The notes under the pieces are model-generated. The model did no database searches. It was not told the DNA's origin and was given only the letters and a program-made list of their open reading frames with translations. From assembly GCF_007677875.1 (NCBI RefSeq), contig NZ_VEDO01000004.1, positions 124,001 to 188,000 of the forward strand: DNA of 64,000 nucleotides, in the 5' to 3' direction. Positions 8,666 through 17,311 of this stretch are shown piece after piece; position 1 is the first letter of the stretch; each line of letters begins with the position of its first letter. This stretch comes from Variovorax boronicumulans (GTDB lineage Bacteria; Pseudomonadota; Gammaproteobacteria; Burkholderiales; Burkholderiaceae_C). A program made the translations under genes and the position numbers.

Positions 8666-9482
8666 GGGCGTAGTGACTGTTCTTCAGCCGTGACACGGCT
8701 TGGGCGCGGTTGTAAACATCCAGTTTCTTGAAGATGCGCTGCAGATGGTTCTTCACGGTGAACGCGCTGATGTCCAGGATGGTGCCGATCTCCTGGTTGG
8801 TCTTGCCCATCTCGACCCACTGCATGATCTGCAACTCGCGTCCTGTCATGCCGTTGTCCGGCAACGCTTGCCCGGGGCCATGGCGCGAAATGGTGATCTG
8901 CACAGGGGCGACGCGCACGCCAGCTTGGCTGGTGGTCGTGCCGGGCAATACGGCTTGCCGCACGGCCATGTCGATGTGGGGCAGCAGTGCGGTCAGTGCG
9001 GCAGCGCCGGTTTTCTCGGGGATTGCTTCGCGGCCCAGCAGGATGTACAGGCAGTCCTGCTCGCCGCGCACGTCGCGCAGCCCGTGCACTGTCGCCGAGC
9101 GCAGCGCTGGTGTCGTCGATGGCACGGGGCCGACCTGCAGTGCGGGTGCGAGGGCGCTGTTCAGGCGCTCCGCGGGCGTGATGAAGGGCTGCTTGTGCGC
9201 CGCGCGCCAGCTTGCGAACAACGCTTGCAGTGGAGCAACCAGGTCGGACGTGCCGGCCTTCGGTATCCGCACGCCGCGCAGGGACGAAACGATCTCGTGG
9301 CCGATGGCGCCGCTCTGGAAATCCCCCCAAGCGGCCACCAGCACCTCATGCGGCAGGAAGTGCTGGATGCCACCGCGCAGCCAATTGACCAGATCCATTT
9401 GCGTTCGGACGTGGGCAACTTCTGTCAGTACATCGAAGCAACGCCCGCGCTCTGCGGTCGATAAATTGCTCAGAAATGACAT
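8658..9482 (-). CDS. epsA: LuxR-family transcriptional regulator, EpsA type
   Basis: 274 residues. The N-terminal about 200 residues form a sensor-like domain without a recognisable ligand site (CFDVLTEVAHVRTQMDLVNWLRGG). The last 65 residues are a LuxR/GerE helix-turn-helix (LTGRELQIMQWV, GKTNQEIG, SAFTVKNHLQRIFKKL). Position and layout match EpsA, the regulator that heads XrtB/PEP-CTERM-associated exopolysaccharide operons, so it probably controls the operon it leads. The ribosome site is CGAGGA before the ATG at 9482, and the gene overlaps the sugar transferase start by eight bases. The upstream region is 389 bases long and carries an inverted repeat that could be an operator. Confidence 0.85.
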   Translation of the reverse strand: MSFLSNLSTAERGRCFDVLTEVAHVRTQMDLVNWLRGGIQHFLPHEVLVAAWGDFQSGAIGHEIVSSLRGVRIPKAGTSDLVAPLQALFASWRAAHKQPFITPAERLNSALAPALQVGPVPSTTPALRSATVHGLRDVRGEQDCLYILLGREAIPEKTGAAALTALLPHIDMAVRQAVLPGTTTSQAGVRVAPVQITISRHGPGQALPDNGMTGRELQIMQWVEMGKTNQEIGTILDISAFTVKNHLQRIFKKLDVYNRAQAVSRLKNSHYAHG

Positions 9483-9653
9483 TCACATCCTCGGGAAAAC
9501 CTGTCGATCGGTGGCGCAATCCACTTTCGTGCGGCATACGCGCCTCGAAGTGGTGCATTCTCATGAATGTCCCCGGCCGAACTCTCGTTGTAGCCAGTTT
9601 GATGCCCGTCCATGTCGGTCTGATGGCATCGTCTTCATCGGCCAAATTGTCAT

Positions 9654-9678
9654 GTTGACGGCATCTCTACAGGTCAAC
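9654..9678. promoter_or_regulatory. Inverted repeat upstream of epsA, possible operator
   Basis: GTTGAC at 9654-9659 and its complement GTCAAC at 9673-9678 are separated by 13 bases, about 170 bases upstream of the epsA start. Spacing of about two helical turns fits a dimeric activator site. Six-base arms can arise by chance, so this is only a candidate. Confidence 0.25.
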
Positions 9679-9850
9679 GCACCCAGTCGGTGCCTGGTTT
9701 TCAGACCGCCGATCTTTGGGAAATTCTGCGTCGACAGATTGTCGATGCCGGTGCTCGGCCGGCAGGGATGGTAGCGGCACTCCGCTGCAGAGCAACTTTC
9801 AAGCCATCAGGAAATGTAACAGGATTGGTGCACGACGGGCCTGCATGCGG

Positions 9851-9866
9851 CAGGGGCGAAGCCCTG
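9851..9866 (-). terminator. Small hairpin after the phosphatase gene
   Basis: CAGGG and CCCTG arms around a short GC-rich loop, six bases past the phosphatase stop codon on the minus strand. There is no T-tract, so it is at best a weak terminator or an RNA-stabilising hairpin. Confidence 0.3.
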
Positions 9867-9871
9867 TCACT

Positions 9872-10330
9872 TCAGCCGATGAGCCTCTGCCGCCAGGACT
9901 GCACGGCCCGCTCCACCAGGTCGTGCGTTTCCTCGTAGACCGATTCATGCTTGAGGTAGGGATCTGCGATGGTGGCGCCGATCCAGTGGCCCAGGAAGCG
10001 GGCCTTGGCCGGCGCAGTGGGGTCCACCCGGGCAAGGTGCCGGACGTGGCCTTGCTCCATCACGAGGATCAGGTCGGCCCACCACAGCAGGGTGCGGTTG
10101 ATTTGCTGAGCGCGGTGCCGTTCCAGTTCCTGCACGAGCCGAGGCTGCTGGCGCGCCACATACAGCACAGTCTCGTCAACGGGCTTGCCGACGAGCGCGC
10201 GTGTTCCCGCAGATTGCACCTGCGCCGACTGCCCGCGGCCATCCGCTTGCAACTGCAGACGCAGCAGCGCTTCCGCCAACGGGCTGCGGCAGATGTTGCC
10301 GGTGCATACGACAAGGATGCGTTCGTACAT
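9872..10330 (-). CDS. Low-molecular-weight protein-tyrosine phosphatase
   Basis: 152 residues from the ATG at 10330; an upstream in-frame ATG at 10426 adds 32 residues lacking any domain. The phosphatase P-loop is at residues 9-16 (CTGNICRS: nucleophile Cys9, Arg15) and the general-acid DPY triad lies near residue 120 (IADPYLKH). Such Wzb/EpsP-type enzymes dephosphorylate tyrosine kinases (BY-kinases) or sugar transferases that control capsule and exopolysaccharide polymerisation. The gene lies directly upstream of the eps operon on the same strand, which supports that role. No BY-kinase is visible in the window. Confidence 0.9.
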   Translation of the reverse strand: MYERILVVCTGNICRSPLAEALLRLQLQADGRGQSAQVQSAGTRALVGKPVDETVLYVARQQPRLVQELERHRAQQINRTLLWWADLILVMEQGHVRHLARVDPTAPAKARFLGHWIGATIADPYLKHESVYEETHDLVERAVQSWRQRLIG

Positions 10331-10441
10331 GGAGGGCTGCGCGGACTGCGGGCGAGGTGGCCGATCGTGCCAGAAAGTCCGCACCACCTGCCCAGCGGGG
10401 CGCGTTCCGGGGGGTGACGGGCGCACATCGCGCTCGGTGGG

Positions 10442-10469
10442 CTGACGCCACGGACCGCGCAGTTACACT
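10442..10469 (+). promoter_or_regulatory. Candidate sigma-70 promoter of DUF47-pit
   Basis: CTGACG (10442-10447), 16-base spacer, TACACT (10464-10469), followed about 50 bases later by the DUF47 start codon. Four of six matches at each hexamer by eye. Confidence 0.4.
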
Positions 10470-10486
10470 CCGCCCCGTTCACCGAA

Positions 10487-10504
10487 ACGTCATCTTTTTG
10501 ACAC
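10487..10504 (+). promoter_or_regulatory. Candidate PhoB box upstream of DUF47-pit
   Basis: Two 7-base units, ACGTCAT (10487-10493) and TTGACAC (10498-10504), lie 11 bases apart as in the Pho box (consensus CTGTCAT and CTGTCAC); each matches five of seven positions. It lies downstream of the candidate promoter, a position that would repress. Repression of a DUF47-pit operon by PhoB is known in rhizobia. Eye match only. Confidence 0.3.
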
Positions 10505-10522
10505 ACTTTCCAGGATCTGCGC

Positions 10523-11170
10523 ATGCTGTTCGGCAAGCTGATGCCACGCGATGGCAACTTTTTCGAGATGTTCAACCAGCACGCCGACCGCATTGTGGAG
10601 GCCGCGCGTGCCTTCTCGCAGCTGGTGGCCAACTACCACGACGCGCATCTGCGTGAGCAATACAACCGCGATGTGGACAACGCCGAGCGGGCCGCCGACC
10701 GCGTGACGCAGGAAGTCAACCGAACGCTGCACAAGACCTTCATCACGCCGATCGACCGCGAGCAGATCCACTCGCTGATCAACTCCATGGACGACGTGGC
10801 CGACCTGCTGCAGGACGCGGCCGAAACCATGGCGCTGTACGACGTGCGCAGCATGACGGAGGAGATCCGCCGCCTGACCGAGCTGTGCATGAAGTGCTGC
10901 GAGCGCGTGAAGGACGCGGTCAAGCTGCTGTCCAACATTGGCGACCCGGCGACCGCCGAAGCGGCGCTCAAGACCTGCGAGGAGATCGACCGCCTGGAAT
11001 CCGATGCCGACCGCGTGATGCGTTCGGCCATGAGCAAGCTGTTCCGCGAGGAGCCCGACGTGCGTGAACTCATCAAGCTCAAGGCCATCTACGAGCTGCT
11101 GGAGACGGTCACCGACAAGTGCGAGGACGTGGCCAACCTCATCGAGGGCATCGTCCTCGAGAACTCCTGA
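10523..11170 (+). CDS. DUF47 family (PhoU-like) Pit accessory protein
   Basis: 215 residues, all helical, charged, with no signal or membrane segment. Family signs are the N-terminal MPRDGNFFEMFNQHADR and FITPIDREQIHSLINSMDDVADLLQD, followed by a second bundle with EEIDRLESDADRVMR. DUF47 proteins resemble PhoU and are encoded next to Pit transporters; they are thought to modulate transport activity. The gene ends 15 bases before pit on the same strand, so the two form an operon. Ribosome site AGGA is eight bases before the ATG. Confidence 0.9.
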   Translation: MLFGKLMPRDGNFFEMFNQHADRIVEAARAFSQLVANYHDAHLREQYNRDVDNAERAADRVTQEVNRTLHKTFITPIDREQIHSLINSMDDVADLLQDAAETMALYDVRSMTEEIRRLTELCMKCCERVKDAVKLLSNIGDPATAEAALKTCEEIDRLESDADRVMRSAMSKLFREEPDVRELIKLKAIYELLETVTDKCEDVANLIEGIVLENS

Positions 11171-11185
11171 GCCGGGCCGCACGCA

Positions 11186-12196
11186 ATGGCTTCTGTGCAG
11201 GTGGCCCTGTGGGTCGTGGTGCTGCTGGTCACCCTGGCCCTGGTCTTCGATTTCATGAACGGCTTCCACGACGCGGCCAACTCGATCGCGACCGTGGTGT
11301 CCACGGGCGTGCTCAAGCCCGGGCAGGCCGTGGTGTTCGCAGCGTTCTTCAACTTCATCGCGATCTTCGTGTTCCACCTGAGCGTGGCCGCCACCGTGGG
11401 CAAGGGCATTGCCGAACCGGGCGTGGTGGATGTGCACGTGGTCTTCGGTGCGCTGATCGGCGCCATCTCCTGGAACCTGATCACGTGGTACTACGGCATC
11501 CCGAGCAGTTCCTCGCACGCACTGATCGGCGGCATCGTGGGTGCCGTGATGGCCAAGACGGGGGCTTCTGGGCTGGTCGGCAGCGGCATCGCCAAGACCG
11601 TGGCGTTCATCTTCGTGTCGCCGCTGCTGGGCTTCGCGCTGGGCTCGCTGATGCTGGTGATCGTGGCCTGGATCTTCCGGCGCGCCACGCCCTCGCGTGT
11701 GGACCGCTGGTTTCGCCGCCTGCAGCTGGTTTCGGCCGGCGCCTACAGCCTGGGCCATGGCGGCAACGATGCGCAGAAGACCATCGGCATCATTTGGCTG
11801 CTGCTGATCGCCACGGGCTACGCATCGGCTGGCGACGCCTCGCCGCCGACCTGGACCATCATCAGCTGCTACGTGGCGATCGCGGCCGGCACCATGTTCG
11901 GTGGCTGGCGCATCGTCAAGACCATGGGCCAGAAGATCACCAAGCTCAAACCGGTGGGCGGCTTTTGCGCCGAAACCGGTGGGGCGCTGACGCTTTTCAT
12001 GGCCACGGTGCTGGGCGTGCCGGTCTCGACCACGCACACCATCACGGGTGCCATCGTCGGCGTGGGCTCCACGCGGCGCGCCAGCGCCGTGCGCTGGGGC
12101 GTGGCGGGCAACATCGTCTGGGCCTGGATCTTCACGATCCCGGCAGCGGCCTTCGTGGCGGCGATCGCCTACTGGATCAGCTTCAAGGTTTTCTGA
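11186..12196 (+). CDS. pit: Inorganic phosphate transporter, PiT family
   Basis: 336 residues, inner-membrane metal-phosphate/proton symporter of low affinity. The two internally duplicated PD001131-type signatures are visible: FDFMNGFHDAANSIATVV at residues 17-34 and AYSLGHGGNDAQKTIG near residues 187-202. Between and around them are about ten hydrophobic helices (IGAISWNLITWYYGIPSSSSH and VPVSTTHTITGAIVG are the paired re-entrant regions). The length is that of the short PiT subgroup with DUF47 partners. It is convergent with a small membrane-protein gene 58 bases downstream; I see no T-rich terminator between them. Confidence 0.93.
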   Translation: MASVQVALWVVVLLVTLALVFDFMNGFHDAANSIATVVSTGVLKPGQAVVFAAFFNFIAIFVFHLSVAATVGKGIAEPGVVDVHVVFGALIGAISWNLITWYYGIPSSSSHALIGGIVGAVMAKTGASGLVGSGIAKTVAFIFVSPLLGFALGSLMLVIVAWIFRRATPSRVDRWFRRLQLVSAGAYSLGHGGNDAQKTIGIIWLLLIATGYASAGDASPPTWTIISCYVAIAAGTMFGGWRIVKTMGQKITKLKPVGGFCAETGGALTLFMATVLGVPVSTTHTITGAIVGVGSTRRASAVRWGVAGNIVWAWIFTIPAAAFVAAIAYWISFKVF

Positions 12197-12254
12197 GGCA
12201 CTGGGAGGCCGGCGCGCTGCGGCCCTGGGCACCTTCGGGCGGCACCGGCGGTGC

Positions 12255-12704
12255 TCACTGCGAAATCTTGCGCGCCTCTTCGATCTGGTATTCGAAGTAG
12301 CGCTGGAAGCTGAACGCCAGGCTGGCCATCAGCACGCCCGTTCCCAGCAGCAGCGCGGCGGCCACGCCGATCACGGTAAGCCAGTTGGTGCTGCCGGCCG
12401 GCGCTTCGGCGGTGGCGTTGAACGCGGCGTTCCACTTCTCGGGCGAACGCAGGCCGTAGACGATGGCCGTCAGTGCGCTGGCCGCGATCGACACCCCCAG
12501 CAAGGGAATCAGCACCCAGCTCAGATGGTCGTCCTGGCCGAGTTGCTGCACGCGTTCGACGCCATACAGGCCCAGCGCCGTGGGCAGCGGGTACAGCCAG
12601 CCCCACAGGTCGCCCAGGCCGCGCAAATAGAAGCGGTGCAGTCCGAGCGGGCCGCCCAGCAGTGCCAGCCAGGTGGCGATGGTCTTGTTCTTGGGGCGGG
12701 ACAT
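12255..12704 (-). CDS. TM2 domain-containing membrane protein
   Basis: 149 residues from the ATG at 12704, which falls just after the stop of the upstream GNAT gene. The N-terminus carries a TM2 motif (LALLGGPLGLHRFYLRG, residues 12-28), a helix-turn-helix hairpin in the membrane, followed by two further hydrophobic segments (LSWVLIPLLGVSIAASALTA and VIGVAAALLLGTGVLMASLAF). Function of bacterial TM2 proteins is unknown. Probably cotranscribed with the acetyltransferase upstream. Confidence 0.75.
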   Translation of the reverse strand: MSRPKNKTIATWLALLGGPLGLHRFYLRGLGDLWGWLYPLPTALGLYGVERVQQLGQDDHLSWVLIPLLGVSIAASALTAIVYGLRSPEKWNAAFNATAEAPAGSTNWLTVIGVAAALLLGTGVLMASLAFSFQRYFEYQIEEARKISQ

Positions 12705-12708
12705 CGGT

Positions 12709-13230
12709 TCAGACCGGCGGTTGGCTGTCACCGGCGCCCAGGGCCTTTTCCATGAGCACGATGTCGAGCCAGCGCTCGAACTTCCAGCCGCAGGAGCGGA
12801 TCACGCCCACCTGCTCGAAGCCCAGGGCGCGGTGCACGCCGATGGAGCCGGCGTTGGCCGAGTCGCCGATCACCGCGATGAGCTTGCGCACGCCGCGCGC
12901 CTGCGCTTGCTCGGCCAGCGCCGTGAGCAACTGGCGACCCAGGCCGCGGCCCGCCGCATCGGGCGCCAGATAGATCGAGTCCTCGGCCGAGAAGCGGTAG
13001 GCCGGGCGCGGCTTGAACCAGTTGCAATAGGCAAAGCCCAGCACGCGACCGTCTTCCTCGGCCACGAGATAGGGCAGGCCCTTGGCCAGGACGTCGGCCC
13101 GCCGTGCGGCCATGTCTTGTGACGATGGCGGATCGATCTCGAACGTTCCGGTGCCATGCAGCACGTGGTGGGTGTAGATGGCGGCAATGGCCGGAACGTC
13201 GGACTCAAGGCTGGTGCGGATGCTTGGCAT
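12709..13230 (-). CDS. GNAT-family N-acetyltransferase (phosphinothricin acetyltransferase-like)
   Basis: 173 residues from the ATG at 13230; upstream in-frame codons run through the rpsP promoter region and are rejected. The layout is that of the Pat/Bar subgroup: IRTSLESDVPAIAAIYTHHV at the start, VAEEDGRVLGFAYCNWFKPRPAYRFSAE in the core, the acetyl-CoA pyrophosphate loop AGRGLGRQLL, and NAGSIGVHRALGFEQVGV near the end. It transfers acetyl from acetyl-CoA to a small amine; members act on phosphinothricin, methionine sulfoximine or other amino acids. The substrate here cannot be told. Its start region overlaps the divergent rpsP promoter. Confidence 0.85.
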   Translation of the reverse strand: MPSIRTSLESDVPAIAAIYTHHVLHGTGTFEIDPPSSQDMAARRADVLAKGLPYLVAEEDGRVLGFAYCNWFKPRPAYRFSAEDSIYLAPDAAGRGLGRQLLTALAEQAQARGVRKLIAVIGDSANAGSIGVHRALGFEQVGVIRSCGWKFERWLDIVLMEKALGAGDSQPPV

Positions 13231-13251
13231 GAAACGGATGCGGGCTATAAT
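13224..13251 (+). promoter_or_regulatory. Promoter of the rpsP operon
   Basis: TTGGCA (13224-13229), 16 bases, then a perfect TATAAT (13246-13251), followed by the GC-rich stretch CGCGGGC. A GC-rich discriminator after the -10 box is typical of promoters under stringent (ppGpp/DksA) control, as expected for a ribosomal operon. The leader to rpsP is about 115 bases. Confidence 0.75.
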
Positions 13252-13375
13252 CGCGGGCTTTTCAGCGTGTCGCTGGCCGGGTGGCCACAGCGCGTGTCTC
13301 AGCGCTGAATCTGAAAAATGAATCTGGCCCATCCGGTGCTATCTAGCCGGCGGGCCGACCCCCTGAGGATAAATC

Positions 13376-13648
13376 ATGGTTGTCATCCGGCTTTCTCGCG
13401 GCGGTGCCAAAGCCCGTCCCTTCTTCAATATCGTCGTTGCCGACAAGCGCGTCCGTCGTGATGGCCGCTTCATCGAGCGCATCGGTTTCTACAACCCGAC
13501 GGCCAAGGCCAACGAAGAGAGCATCCGCATCGCCCAGGACCGCCTGAGCTACTGGCGCAGCGTCGGCGCCCAGGCTTCGCCGACGGTCGAGCGTCTGGTG
13601 GCCCAGGCCGCTGCCGCCCCGGCTGCTGCTCCCGCAGCCGCTGCCTGA
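13376..13648 (+). CDS. rpsP: 30S ribosomal protein S16
   Basis: 90 residues. The N-terminus [16 protein letters not shown] and the internal [22 protein letters not shown] are classical S16 sequence. S16 is an early assembly protein of the small subunit body. The C-terminal 15 residues are alanine/proline-rich, a common low-complexity tail in this group. It heads the conserved rpsP-rimM-trmD-rplS order, with a good ribosome site (GAGGAT) before the ATG. Confidence 0.98.
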   Translation: MVVIRLSRGGAKARPFFNIVVADKRVRRDGRFIERIGFYNPTAKANEESIRIAQDRLSYWRSVGAQASPTVERLVAQAAAAPAAAPAAAA

Positions 13649-13664
13649 GTTGGCAGGCCTGCTG

Positions 13665-14234
13665 ATGCTGCAGGCACTCGATCCGGCACCCCTGCCGGAC
13701 GATGCGGTCGAAGTGGCCCGCGTCGCCGGTGGTTGGGGTGTCAAGGGCTGGCTCAAGCTCCAGCCCCACAGCGCCCAACCCGAGGCGCTTTTTTCTTCCA
13801 AGCGCTGGTATTTACAGGCGTCCGAGCGCGGCCCCAAGGCCTTCGACGGCACGCTGCTGCTGAAGGTGCGTGAAGCGCGCGAGCATTCCGGCGGCGTCGT
13901 GGCCCAGGTGCGGGACATTGCGGACAAGGATGCGGCCGACGCGCTCAAGGGCGCGCGCGTGTTCGTCTCGCGATCCAGCTTCCCGACCGCGCAGGCGGAC
14001 GAGTACTACTGGGTCGACCTGATCGGCCTGGACGTGGTCAACCGCGAAGGTGTGGCCCTGGGCCAGGTGCGCGAGCTGCTGTCGACCGGCCCGCAGACCG
14101 TGCTGGTGCTGGAACAGCCCGGCGCCGAGGATGGCAAGCCCGTCGAGCGCATGGTTCCGTTTGTCTCGGCCTATGTCGACAAGGTCGATCTGCCCGGCCG
14201 CTGCATCACGGTGGACTGGCAGCCCGACTACTGA
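13665..14234 (+). CDS. rimM: Ribosome maturation factor RimM
   Basis: 189 residues from the ATG at 13665, preceded by GGCAGG seven bases upstream; a TTG at 13650 is a possible longer start. RimM binds S19 and helps mature the 16S rRNA 3' domain. Domains are the N-terminal RimM beta-barrel (VARVAGGWGVKGWLKLQP, KGARVFVSRSSFP) and the C-terminal PRC barrel (YYWVDLIGLDVVNREGVALGQV, VPFVSAYVDKVDL). It follows rpsP by 16 bases and precedes trmD by 17 bases, the usual cluster. Confidence 0.95.
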   Translation: MLQALDPAPLPDDAVEVARVAGGWGVKGWLKLQPHSAQPEALFSSKRWYLQASERGPKAFDGTLLLKVREAREHSGGVVAQVRDIADKDAADALKGARVFVSRSSFPTAQADEYYWVDLIGLDVVNREGVALGQVRELLSTGPQTVLVLEQPGAEDGKPVERMVPFVSAYVDKVDLPGRCITVDWQPDY

Positions 14235-14251
14235 CCAGGGCTGCTGAGGCC

Positions 14252-15010
14252 ATGCGCTTCGACGTCGTCACGCTGTTCCCCGAGCTGTTCGCGCCCTTTC
14301 TGGCCAGCGGCGTGACGCGGCGTGCGTACGCATCAGGCCAGGTCGATGTGCGGCTGTGGAATCCGCGCGACCAGGCCGAGGGCAACTACAAGCGCGTGGA
14401 CGACAAGGCCTTCGGCGGTGGCCCTGGCATGGTCATGATGGCCGAGCCGCTCGCGCGCTGTCTTGATGCGATCCTGGCCGAGCGCGGCGCCGGCACGCCG
14501 GTCGTGCTCTTCGCACCCGTGGGTGCGCCGCTCAACCACACGGCCGTGACCGGCTGGGCCGAAGGCGAGGGCGCGGTGCTGCTGTGCGGCCGCTACGAAG
14601 GCATCGACCAGCGCCTGGTCGACCGCTACGTGACCCACAGCATCAGCCTGGGCGATTTCGTGCTGTCGGGCGGCGAGATCGCCGCGCTGGCCTTGCTCGA
14701 TGCCGTGGCGCGGCTGCAGCCCGGCGTGCTCAACGATGCCGAAAGCCACCAGTTCGACAGCTTCCATCCGGCCCTGGATGGACTGCTGGACTGCCCGCAC
14801 TACACCCGGCCCGAGGAATGGCGCGGCGCTCCGGTGCCCGAGGTGCTGCTGTCGGGCCACCACGGCCGCATTGCGCGCTGGCGGCGCGACATGCAACTGC
14901 GTCTGACGGCCGCGCGCAGGCCCGATCTGCTGGCCGCCGCACGTGCAGCAGGGCGACTGAGCGCGGCGGATGAAGCGGTGCTGGCGCAAGCCGCATCCGC
15001 CACGCTATAA
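14252..15010 (+). CDS. trmD: tRNA (guanine37-N1)-methyltransferase
   Basis: 252 residues. SPOUT-class enzyme that methylates G37 beside the anticodon with S-adenosylmethionine, preventing frameshifts. Seen: FDVVTLFPELFAPFL at the start, NPRDQAEGNYKRVDDKAFGGGPGM in the catalytic region, and the deep trefoil knot AdoMet site (LLCGRYEGIDQRL, then ISLGDFVLSGGE). The C-terminal domain has HYTRPEEWRGAPVPEVLLSGHH. Length is typical. The rplS promoter begins within its last codons. Confidence 0.97.
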   Translation: MRFDVVTLFPELFAPFLASGVTRRAYASGQVDVRLWNPRDQAEGNYKRVDDKAFGGGPGMVMMAEPLARCLDAILAERGAGTPVVLFAPVGAPLNHTAVTGWAEGEGAVLLCGRYEGIDQRLVDRYVTHSISLGDFVLSGGEIAALALLDAVARLQPGVLNDAESHQFDSFHPALDGLLDCPHYTRPEEWRGAPVPEVLLSGHHGRIARWRRDMQLRLTAARRPDLLAAARAAGRLSAADEAVLAQAASATL

Positions 15011-15011
15011 T
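14981..15011 (+). promoter_or_regulatory. Internal promoter before rplS
   Basis: A perfect TATAAT (15006-15011) overlaps the stop codon of trmD and is followed by AGCGGGCTTTTC, nearly identical to the sequence after the rpsP -10 box. The -35 region is weak (CTGGCG). It would give rplS extra transcription within the operon. Confidence 0.6.
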
Positions 15012-15123
15012 AGCGGGCTTTTCGGATCCTCTGTCCGCTGCCTTTTGCAATGTCGCGAAAGGCTCCGTCCCAGCCTTCGTGCTGCGCGACACCCGAGCGT
15101 GAGCAAGATCCTGTGGAAGAACC

Positions 15124-15510
<387 letters not shown>

Positions 15511-15533
15511 TCCGCACGGCCCTTCGGTCCGTC

Positions 15534-15573
15534 AAGCCGCCACCTGCTTCGCGCGTGGCGGCTTTTTGCTTTT
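15534..15573 (+). terminator. Rho-independent terminator of the rpsP-rplS operon
   Basis: Perfect 10-base stem AAGCCGCCAC (15534-15543) / GTGGCGGCTT (15555-15564) around an 11-base loop, running into TTTTTGCTTTTT. It begins 23 bases after the rplS stop. Confidence 0.9.
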
Positions 15574-15586
15574 TGGGTCCCCGCCT

Positions 15587-16288
15587 GTGTCCGATCTGCC
15601 GCTGACGCCGCTGTCCAAGATTCCCCATTTCGATCCGCGCCACGCCCCGTCGCTCGGCACCGATGCGCACCTGCCTGCAGTGCCGCTCGCGCGCCTGGGC
15701 GCCGAGGCCCTGCGCGAGCGCTTTCGCTCGCCGCCGGTCTGGGAGCCCGAGGTGCGGGCCGAGCCGCGTTTCACCGACCGCTCGCCCGCCCGCGCGGCCG
15801 TGTTGGTGCCGGTGGTGTTGCATGCCGCTGGGCCCACTGTGCTGCTGACCGAGCGTTCGCTGCAACTGGCCAACCATTCGGGCCAGGTCGCCTTCCCGGG
15901 CGGGCGCATCGATGCCACCGATGCCGATGCCAACGCCGCCGCGCTGCGCGAGGCCCAGGAGGAGGTCGGGCTGGACCGCTCCCATGTCGAGCTCATCGGT
16001 GCGCTGTCCAACTACGTGACGGGGACGGCCTTCGTCGTGACCCCGGTGGTCGGCCTGGTGCGCCCAGGGTTCGCGCTTGCATTGAACGCGGGCGAAGTGG
16101 CGGCGGCCTTCGAGGTGCCGCTGGCCTTCTTGATGGATCCGGCCAACCACCACCGCCACATGCTGGAGTGGGAGGGTGTGCGGCGCGAGTGGTTCTCCAT
16201 GCCGTTCCGCGATGGCCGGGCCGAGCGCTTCATCTGGGGCGCGACGGCCGGCATGCTGCGCAACCTGTACCGCTTCCTGTCGGCTTGA
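15587..16288 (+). CDS. Nudix hydrolase, CoA pyrophosphatase-like
   Basis: 233 residues from a GTG at 15587, just past the rplS terminator; the frame continues upstream through the terminator, which cannot be coding. The Nudix box is a variant (GGRIDATDADANAAALREAQ then EEVGL): REAQEEVGL keeps the metal-binding glutamates, and the spacing with a preceding FPGGR is that of the CoA pyrophosphatase (NudL/YeaB) group. The UPF0035 signature region is suggested by LTERSLQLANHSGQVAFPGG. Predicted reaction is cleavage of CoA to 3',5'-ADP and 4'-phosphopantetheine. It precedes cbiB by 33 bases on the same strand. Confidence 0.85.
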   Translation: MSDLPLTPLSKIPHFDPRHAPSLGTDAHLPAVPLARLGAEALRERFRSPPVWEPEVRAEPRFTDRSPARAAVLVPVVLHAAGPTVLLTERSLQLANHSGQVAFPGGRIDATDADANAAALREAQEEVGLDRSHVELIGALSNYVTGTAFVVTPVVGLVRPGFALALNAGEVAAAFEVPLAFLMDPANHHRHMLEWEGVRREWFSMPFRDGRAERFIWGATAGMLRNLYRFLSA

Positions 16289-16321
16289 GGCCGTGCGCCC
16301 GTCGCCTATGATGGCCGCCCC

Positions 16322-17311
16322 ATGAGCTTCTTCGCCATCTTCTGTGCGCTGCTGCTCGAGCAGGTGCGGCCGCTGGCCCGTGACAACGCCATCCACGGCT
16401 GGTTGCGTGCCTGGGTGCGCTGGAGCAGCGACAACTTCGACGCCGGCAAGTCCTTGCACGGATGGACCAGCTGGGCGCTGGCCGTGCTGCTGCCCACGGC
16501 GGTGGCGCTGGCCGTGTACTGGATGCTGGCGCAGGGGATCGGCTGGCCCGCGGCCGTGCTGTGGAACGTGGTGGTGCTGTACGGCACGCTGGGCTTTCGG
16601 CAGTTCAGCCACCATTTCACCGAGATCCGCAATGCACTCGAGGCGGGCGACGAACTGCAGGCGCGTGAGCACCTCGCGGCCTGGCAGCGCGTGGACGCGA
16701 GCGAGCTGCCGCGCCGCGAGATCGTGCGCCATGTGATCGAGTACTCGGTGCTGGCGGCGCACCGCCATGTGTTCGGCGTGCTGGCCTGGTTCGCGGTGCT
16801 GGCGGCGCTGGGCCTGGGGCCTGCCGGTGCTGTGTTCTACCGCATGGCGGAGTTCGTTTCGCGGTATTGGCGCTACCGGGCCAATCCGCAGAACCAACCC
16901 GCCAGCGCGGCCTTGCAGCAGGTGGCCGGTGTGGCTTGGACCGTGGTCGACTGGCTGCCCGCACGTGCCACGGCGCTGGGTTTTGCCATCGTCGGCAGCT
17001 TCGAGGACGCGATCGACAGCTGGCGCCACCATTCCCAGCAGTTTCCCAGCGACAACGACGGCGTGATCCTGGCTGCCACCGCGGGGGCCGTGAACGTGCG
17101 CCTGGGCGGCGAGGCGCTCAAGGCCAAGCCGGTGGGCAACGCCTTGCAGCCCTTCGAAGCGGGCCTGCAGCCGCCCCAGGATTCGGCATCCACGCCGGGC
17201 CGCGAGCCCGAGCTTGCGCACCTGCGCAGCGTGGTCGGGCTGGTCTGGCGCACGGTGGTGCTGTGCCTGGGCCTGCTGGCCCTGCTGACCTTGGCGCGTC
17301 TGCTGGGATGA
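16322..17311 (+). CDS. CobD/CbiB family membrane protein
   Basis: 329 residues. The family includes adenosylcobinamide-phosphate synthase, an inner-membrane enzyme that attaches aminopropanol phosphate to the corrin ring. Seen: N-terminal [15 protein letters not shown], then four or five hydrophobic segments ([47 protein letters not shown]), [19 protein letters not shown], and a C-terminal hydrophobic helix. Betaproteobacterial members of this position diverge from canonical CbiB and no other cobalamin gene is present nearby, so the function is uncertain. The stop overlaps the start of the aminotransferase gene (ATGA), so the pair is translationally coupled. Confidence 0.75.
   Translation: MSFFAIFCALLLEQVRPLARDNAIHGWLRAWVRWSSDNFDAGKSLHGWTSWALAVLLPTAVALAVYWMLAQGIGWPAAVLWNVVVLYGTLGFRQFSHHFTEIRNALEAGDELQAREHLAAWQRVDASELPRREIVRHVIEYSVLAAHRHVFGVLAWFAVLAALGLGPAGAVFYRMAEFVSRYWRYRANPQNQPASAALQQVAGVAWTVVDWLPARATALGFAIVGSFEDAIDSWRHHSQQFPSDNDGVILAATAGAVNVRLGGEALKAKPVGNALQPFEAGLQPPQDSASTPGREPELAHLRSVVGLVWRTVVLCLGLLALLTLARLLG

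Larger units (their letters stand above)
9483..9871. other. Intergenic region between the tyrosine phosphatase gene and epsA
   Basis: 389 bases with no convincing gene. It must contain the start of the eps operon transcript (minus strand), but I cannot pick out good -35/-10 hexamers or a sigma-54 -24/-12 pair. It contains a perfect 6-base inverted repeat with 13-base spacing (9654-9678) and, beside the phosphatase stop, a small hairpin at 9851-9866. Confidence 0.5.

Noticed and set aside
10490-12232. Open frame of about 580 codons on the minus strand across DUF47-pit
   Set aside because: Composition is His/Arg/Asp-rich antisense of two well-conserved genes; no ribosome site or domain.
12197-12254. 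Terminator between convergent pit and TM2 genes
   Set aside because: Only short GC-rich arms (GCACC/GGTGC) and no T-tract on either strand.
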